Assembly (NCBI GenBank): GCA_020721025.1
Contig: DYNO01000149.1
Location: forward strand, 1-8,175
DNA length: 8,175 nt
Direction: 5' to 3'
DNA from: Thiomargarita sp.
GTDB lineage: Bacteria; Pseudomonadota; Gammaproteobacteria; Beggiatoales; Beggiatoaceae
Position 1 is the stretch's first letter; the number at the start of each line of letters is the position of its first letter. Position numbers and translations under genes: made by a program. Below, piece by piece: positions 5,656-8,175 of the stretch. The notes beneath the pieces were generated by a model. The model did not search any database. It saw nothing but the letters and a program-made list of their open reading frames with translations, and had not been told where the DNA came from.

Positions 5656-7821
5656 TTAAAAACGATAACCGATTTCGATAAAGTAGTTGATTCCCGGCAT
5701 GGGCAAATCATAAGGTATTTTAATCATGCCACTCTCATCTGGACCGTGCGTTGGTTCACGGACATCTGCATCGAATAAGTTACGGACAGCAAAAGAGAAA
5801 TTCCAAGGTGATTTGGATTTGGCATAATGCAGCGATAAATCGACGTTGAAATAATCGCTGACTGGTTGCCGTGGATCATTGGCAGCCCGGCGACGGTCTA
5901 AAATTCCATTGGCTTGCGTGCTGAGTTCCCAATTAGGAGATATGCGCCAATCAACCCGGAAATAAATGTCTTGCAAGGGAACATTCGCAACCGTTTGTTG
6001 TTCCTGATCTTCAGCTCGTTGATATGAATAACTACCGGCGAAAGCCCAATCTTCACCAAATAACCACCCGCCTTCTACGATAAAACCCTTGCCTTTCTGC
6101 GAACCGGCATTTTGAGCGAGATAAACTTGCGCGGTTTTGTCTTGCACAAACAAGATTTTATCAGTCAATCGGTAAGTAAACACGTTTGCGCCAATGTGCC
6201 ATTTTTGATTTGGGCGATAATCGACAGCGGCTTCTAAAGTTTGAATATGCTCAGGTTTCACATTCGGATTGCCCAATGCCACCGGATTATTGGCTTGATA
6301 CAATTCTTGAAAGGAAGGGGCGCGAAATGCTTTACCATACAGAAACTTGGTCGTTAAACTGGGCGTGGTTTGCCACACTAAACCCACACGCGGATTGAAT
6401 GCAGAACCAAAATCAGAGGAACTGTCGTAACGTATTCCCGTGGTTAATTCCCATTGCGGATTGATTTCCCAAATGTCTTGCGCGAACAATTGCCAGTTTT
6501 TCCGCTTACCGGGGGATAAGAATGTTGCAGATGTCCCGCTGATATCCGTCAGTTCAACCGCAGGAGGAATGGCTTGACCTGTTTTGGGATTGATGCCAAA
6601 GTTGCGTTTATCTGTCACTTTGTAAAGATTGCCATGACGATAACCCATGCCGAGCCGGAGTTCGTGATGTTGGATACCTTTATAAATCCCTGAAATATCA
6701 AAATAAGCATGACGTTCCGAAACATCGGTTGCACCACGCATCCCGTCAGGAAATGCCCCATTAAATGCACCCGCGGGATAAATTATAAAATCTCGTTCTA
6801 TCATGTAAGCTACATCGCTGTAACTGACGCGCGCAGTGACATCCCAATTTTTGGTCAATTTTTCATTGTGATATGTCAAATCGGTGTAAAGCCGTTCACT
6901 GCGATAATTGCCTTCTGGGTCAAGTGATTGAGCCACTCCCGCCCCCAAACCGATGCGATTACGTTGTTGATACAGGGTATGGAATTTCCAATGATTCTTT
7001 TCTAAATTCAAATTGATATCCCAATTCCGCTGCGACAAATTCACTCCTCCGGGAACAAGTGATGCGTGGGTGTTAAACAACTTATCGTATTGAGTTTGTG
7101 CATCTTCTGCCACAATTTCCTGTTGCCCACGCGTATCATGATAATCGACGGTTAAACCGATGCCAATTCCCGCATATTCCCCGCCATGTCGTACCCACGC
7201 GTCCCGTTGTTCAAAACTACCGATACGCATTCCCGTTTCGGTGCCCTCGATGTCCGCGGCTTTTTTGGTAATAATATTAATCACTCCCGCCAACGCGTCT
7301 GCACCATAAACTATCGCTGATGCCGGTCCGCGAATCACTTCAATCCGCTCGATTGCTGTGGTGGACATTCCGCCATATCCCATGAGAATACGTCCGCCGG
7401 TGTATAACGTATTGATTGGGATACCATCGAGCAACACCAAAGTTTCCGGGTTATAAATCGAATAGATTCCCCCTAAACTGTAAATTGGATTGTAATAACT
7501 GACCGAACTTCTCGCGACGTGCAATCCCGGCACAGTTTCCAGCACATCATCAATATCAGTCGCTGCGGTTTTTTCAATATCTTCAGCGGTAATGATACTG
7601 ACAATCGCCGGAGCGCGGGCTGCCGATTGTTTTTTACCGGTCGCAATGGAAACTTCGGGGATTGCCGTCACTTGCATTAATTCAGTGAGAGATAATTTCT
7701 TCAATTTATCAATGCTGAGTATCTCTAGTTTTTCATCTGGGGCAGCCATGATACCGATTGAATTCAGTGTGATTGCCAAACTCAAAAGGATGTAACTTAA
7801 GATTTTGATATGAATATTCAT
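5656..7821 (-). CDS. TonB-dependent outer-membrane receptor
   Basis: This 721-residue protein imports a scarce ligand across the outer membrane using TonB energy. An N-terminal signal peptide (1 to about 26; MNIHIKILSYILLSLAITLN, then an AA before PDEK) is followed by LSLTELMQV and the segment EVSIATG, a possible TonB-box region. A plug domain (about 62-188) comes next, with VSIITAEDIEKTAATDIDDV, ETLVLLDGIPIN and the signature IERIEVIRGPASAIVYGADA. The beta-barrel fills the rest, including FRAPSFQELYQANNP and the C-terminal YFIEIGYRF, whose final Phe is the usual outer-membrane insertion signal. The start is ATG at 7821, five bases after GGAG; a longer frame from TTG at 7908 would bury the signal peptide. 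It is FepA/CirA/BtuB-like in architecture, but the ligand (siderophore, heme, cobalamin or other) cannot be told. No TonB-ExbBD or ABC genes are in the window, and no Fur box lies upstream. It converges on pgsA. Confidence 0.93.
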   Translation of the reverse strand: MNIHIKILSYILLSLAITLNSIGIMAAPDEKLEILSIDKLKKLSLTELMQVTAIPEVSIATGKKQSAARAPAIVSIITAEDIEKTAATDIDDVLETVPGLHVARSSVSYYNPIYSLGGIYSIYNPETLVLLDGIPINTLYTGGRILMGYGGMSTTAIERIEVIRGPASAIVYGADALAGVINIITKKAADIEGTETGMRIGSFEQRDAWVRHGGEYAGIGIGLTVDYHDTRGQQEIVAEDAQTQYDKLFNTHASLVPGGVNLSQRNWDINLNLEKNHWKFHTLYQQRNRIGLGAGVAQSLDPEGNYRSERLYTDLTYHNEKLTKNWDVTARVSYSDVAYMIERDFIIYPAGAFNGAFPDGMRGATDVSERHAYFDISGIYKGIQHHELRLGMGYRHGNLYKVTDKRNFGINPKTGQAIPPAVELTDISGTSATFLSPGKRKNWQLFAQDIWEINPQWELTTGIRYDSSSDFGSAFNPRVGLVWQTTPSLTTKFLYGKAFRAPSFQELYQANNPVALGNPNVKPEHIQTLEAAVDYRPNQKWHIGANVFTYRLTDKILFVQDKTAQVYLAQNAGSQKGKGFIVEGGWLFGEDWAFAGSYSYQRAEDQEQQTVANVPLQDIYFRVDWRISPNWELSTQANGILDRRRAANDPRQPVSDYFNVDLSLHYAKSKSPWNFSFAVRNLFDADVREPTHGPDESGMIKIPYDLPMPGINYFIEIGYRF

Positions 7822-7826
7822 CGTCG

Positions 7827-7830
7827 CTCC
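7827..7830 (-). promoter_or_regulatory. Ribosome binding site of the TonB-dependent receptor
   Basis: GGAG on the minus strand lies five bases upstream of ATG at 7821. It fixes the start at the signal peptide rather than at the in-frame TTG 29 codons upstream, which has no such site. Confidence 0.7.
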
Positions 7831-7887
7831 AAAAATATCATGATACGAACACGTTGTAGAATTTTCGTCACTACATTGCTTAAATGT

Positions 7888-7901
7888 ATAAATATATTTA
7901 T
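7888..7901. repeat. Perfect 14-bp AT palindrome in the receptor leader
   Basis: ATAAATATATTTAT is its own reverse complement. It lies 67 bp upstream of the receptor start, inside the predicted transcript leader. It could be an operator or simply a result of local A+T richness. It does not match the Fur consensus. Confidence 0.4.
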
Positions 7902-7936
7902 TTTTCAATCTATTCGGAATGAATGTTCACCATCCA

Positions 7937-7966
7937 ATTTTATGACGGACTACAGATAAATTTCAA
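7937..7966 (-). promoter_or_regulatory. Candidate sigma70 promoter of the TonB-dependent receptor
   Basis: On the minus strand TTGAAA (7961-7966, 5 of 6) and TAAAAT (7937-7942, 5 of 6) are separated by 18 bp. Transcription would start near 7930 and leave a leader of about 110 nt. One GTTCAC copy (7925-7930) sits at the predicted start and another (7979-7984) lies upstream of the -35, so these repeats are placed where a regulator could act. Confidence 0.45.
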
Positions 7967-8081
7967 CAGTGGCATCCAGTTCACAAGTCACTACATTTTA
8001 CTGTATTTGTTCACCCATGCCATCCCCAATCGACATTTTGGATGCTCACATTGCTGAGGAATGATGAAAAGCTGATTTCAA

Positions 8082-8100
8082 CGGGTTTGCTGGAAACCCG
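8082..8100. repeat. Strong hairpin upstream of the receptor gene
   Basis: CGGGTTTGCTGGAAACCCG forms a perfect 7-bp stem with a 5-nt loop. The hexamer TTTCAA flanks it on both sides (8077-8081 plus preceding T, and 8106-8111 region). On the plus strand a T-rich run (about 8111-8121) follows after 10 bases, so it is a poor Rho-independent terminator by spacing. No plus-strand gene precedes it. It could be a mobile-repeat end (REP or IS200/IS605-like) or a structured RNA element. Confidence 0.45.
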
Positions 8101-8175
8101 ACAGGTTTCAATTTTCTTTTTATAGTGTTCCTAAATGATGTATAGGGAGATATGTAAGAAGAAAGGGGATATAAT

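Larger units (their letters stand above)
7867..7997. repeat. Short direct repeats GTCACTACATT (two copies) and GTTCAC (three copies)
   Basis: GTCACTACATT occurs at 7867-7877 and again at 7987-7997, exactly 120 bp apart. GTTCAC occurs at 7925-7930, 7979-7984 and, just beyond this span, at 8009-8014. They bracket the predicted promoter of the receptor. They may be binding sites for a regulator; the individual motifs are short and could recur by chance. Confidence 0.35.
7822..8175. other. 354-bp gene-free region upstream of the receptor
   Basis: I see no supported gene here. The longest plus-strand frames starting with ATG are 27 codons (8042-8125) and 15 codons, with no family resemblance. The region holds the candidate promoter, a 14-bp AT palindrome, two copies of an 11-mer, three GTTCAC motifs and one strong hairpin, listed separately. 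The final bases (AAGGGGATATAAT) look like a ribosome binding site with a start codon beginning at the window edge, so a plus-strand gene may begin just beyond 8175; this cannot be decided here. Confidence 0.5.

Noticed and set aside
5627..5661. Bidirectional terminator between the convergent pgsA and receptor genes (TTTTAA ... TTAAAA)
   Set aside because: The only pairing is six A/T bases across an 18-base loop, too weak to call a terminator.
7822..7908. Longer receptor frame from TTG at 7908
   Set aside because: It would add 29 residues before a clear signal peptide, lacks a Shine-Dalgarno sequence, and runs through AT-rich leader DNA.
7868..7910. Fur box in the receptor leader, suggested by the AT-rich palindrome
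   Set aside because: The palindrome ATAAATATATTTAT matches the 19-bp Fur consensus poorly and lacks the GATAAT/ATTATC arms.
7960..8110. Possible cobalamin riboswitch upstream of the TonB-dependent receptor, because GCCACTG occurs on the minus strand near 7970
   Set aside because: The B12 box pattern (AGYCAGGAGACCTGCC type) and the GGGAA core are absent, and the hairpin at 8082-8100 does not fit the aptamer. A single 7-mer is not enough.

Overview
The window looks like a gammaproteobacterial chromosome segment of moderate G+C. The evidence is an E. coli-like PgsA, a HyfB/HycC-type membrane subunit, an outer-membrane TonB-dependent receptor and a near-consensus Fur box. A sulfur-oxidising lineage such as the Beggiatoa/Thiothrix group would fit, but nothing here proves the genus. 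No rRNA, tRNA or CRISPR array was seen.

Left part (1-463): the window opens on the last 17 codons of a TnpB nuclease gene from an IS200/IS605-type element. A hairpin-rich stretch follows that is probably the element's right end and the scaffold of its omega RNA. Directly against it lies an array of Fur-box hexamers (about 178-214). A candidate minus-strand promoter with a perfect TTGACA is embedded in this array and points into the element. The rest up to 463 holds only two doubtful micro-ORFs. No iron gene follows the Fur array.

Centre (464-5626, + strand): first comes an 813-residue fusion of a type I DNA adenine methyltransferase (HsdM) with a complete two-TRD specificity subunit (HsdS); no restriction subunit is visible. 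Its two TRDs are far more A+T-rich than the rest of the gene, which suggests exchanged recognition modules. After a short gap with a good sigma70-type promoter come hyfB, a proton-translocating antiporter-like membrane subunit, and pgsA (phosphatidylglycerophosphate synthase). They overlap by ATGA, so they form a translationally coupled pair. The rest of a hyf/hyc or complex I cluster is absent from the window.

Right part (5656-8175, - strand): a TonB-dependent outer-membrane receptor gene converges on pgsA. It has a long upstream region (7822-8175) with a good candidate promoter, short repeated motifs, an AT palindrome and a strong hairpin, but no Fur box. The genes do not form one pathway. 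The window joins a mobile-element edge, a DNA-modification gene, a bioenergetic/lipid pair and a transport gene. The points most worth checking are the contact between the TnpB element and the Fur promoter, the mosaic M-S fusion, and the isolated hyfB-pgsA pair.
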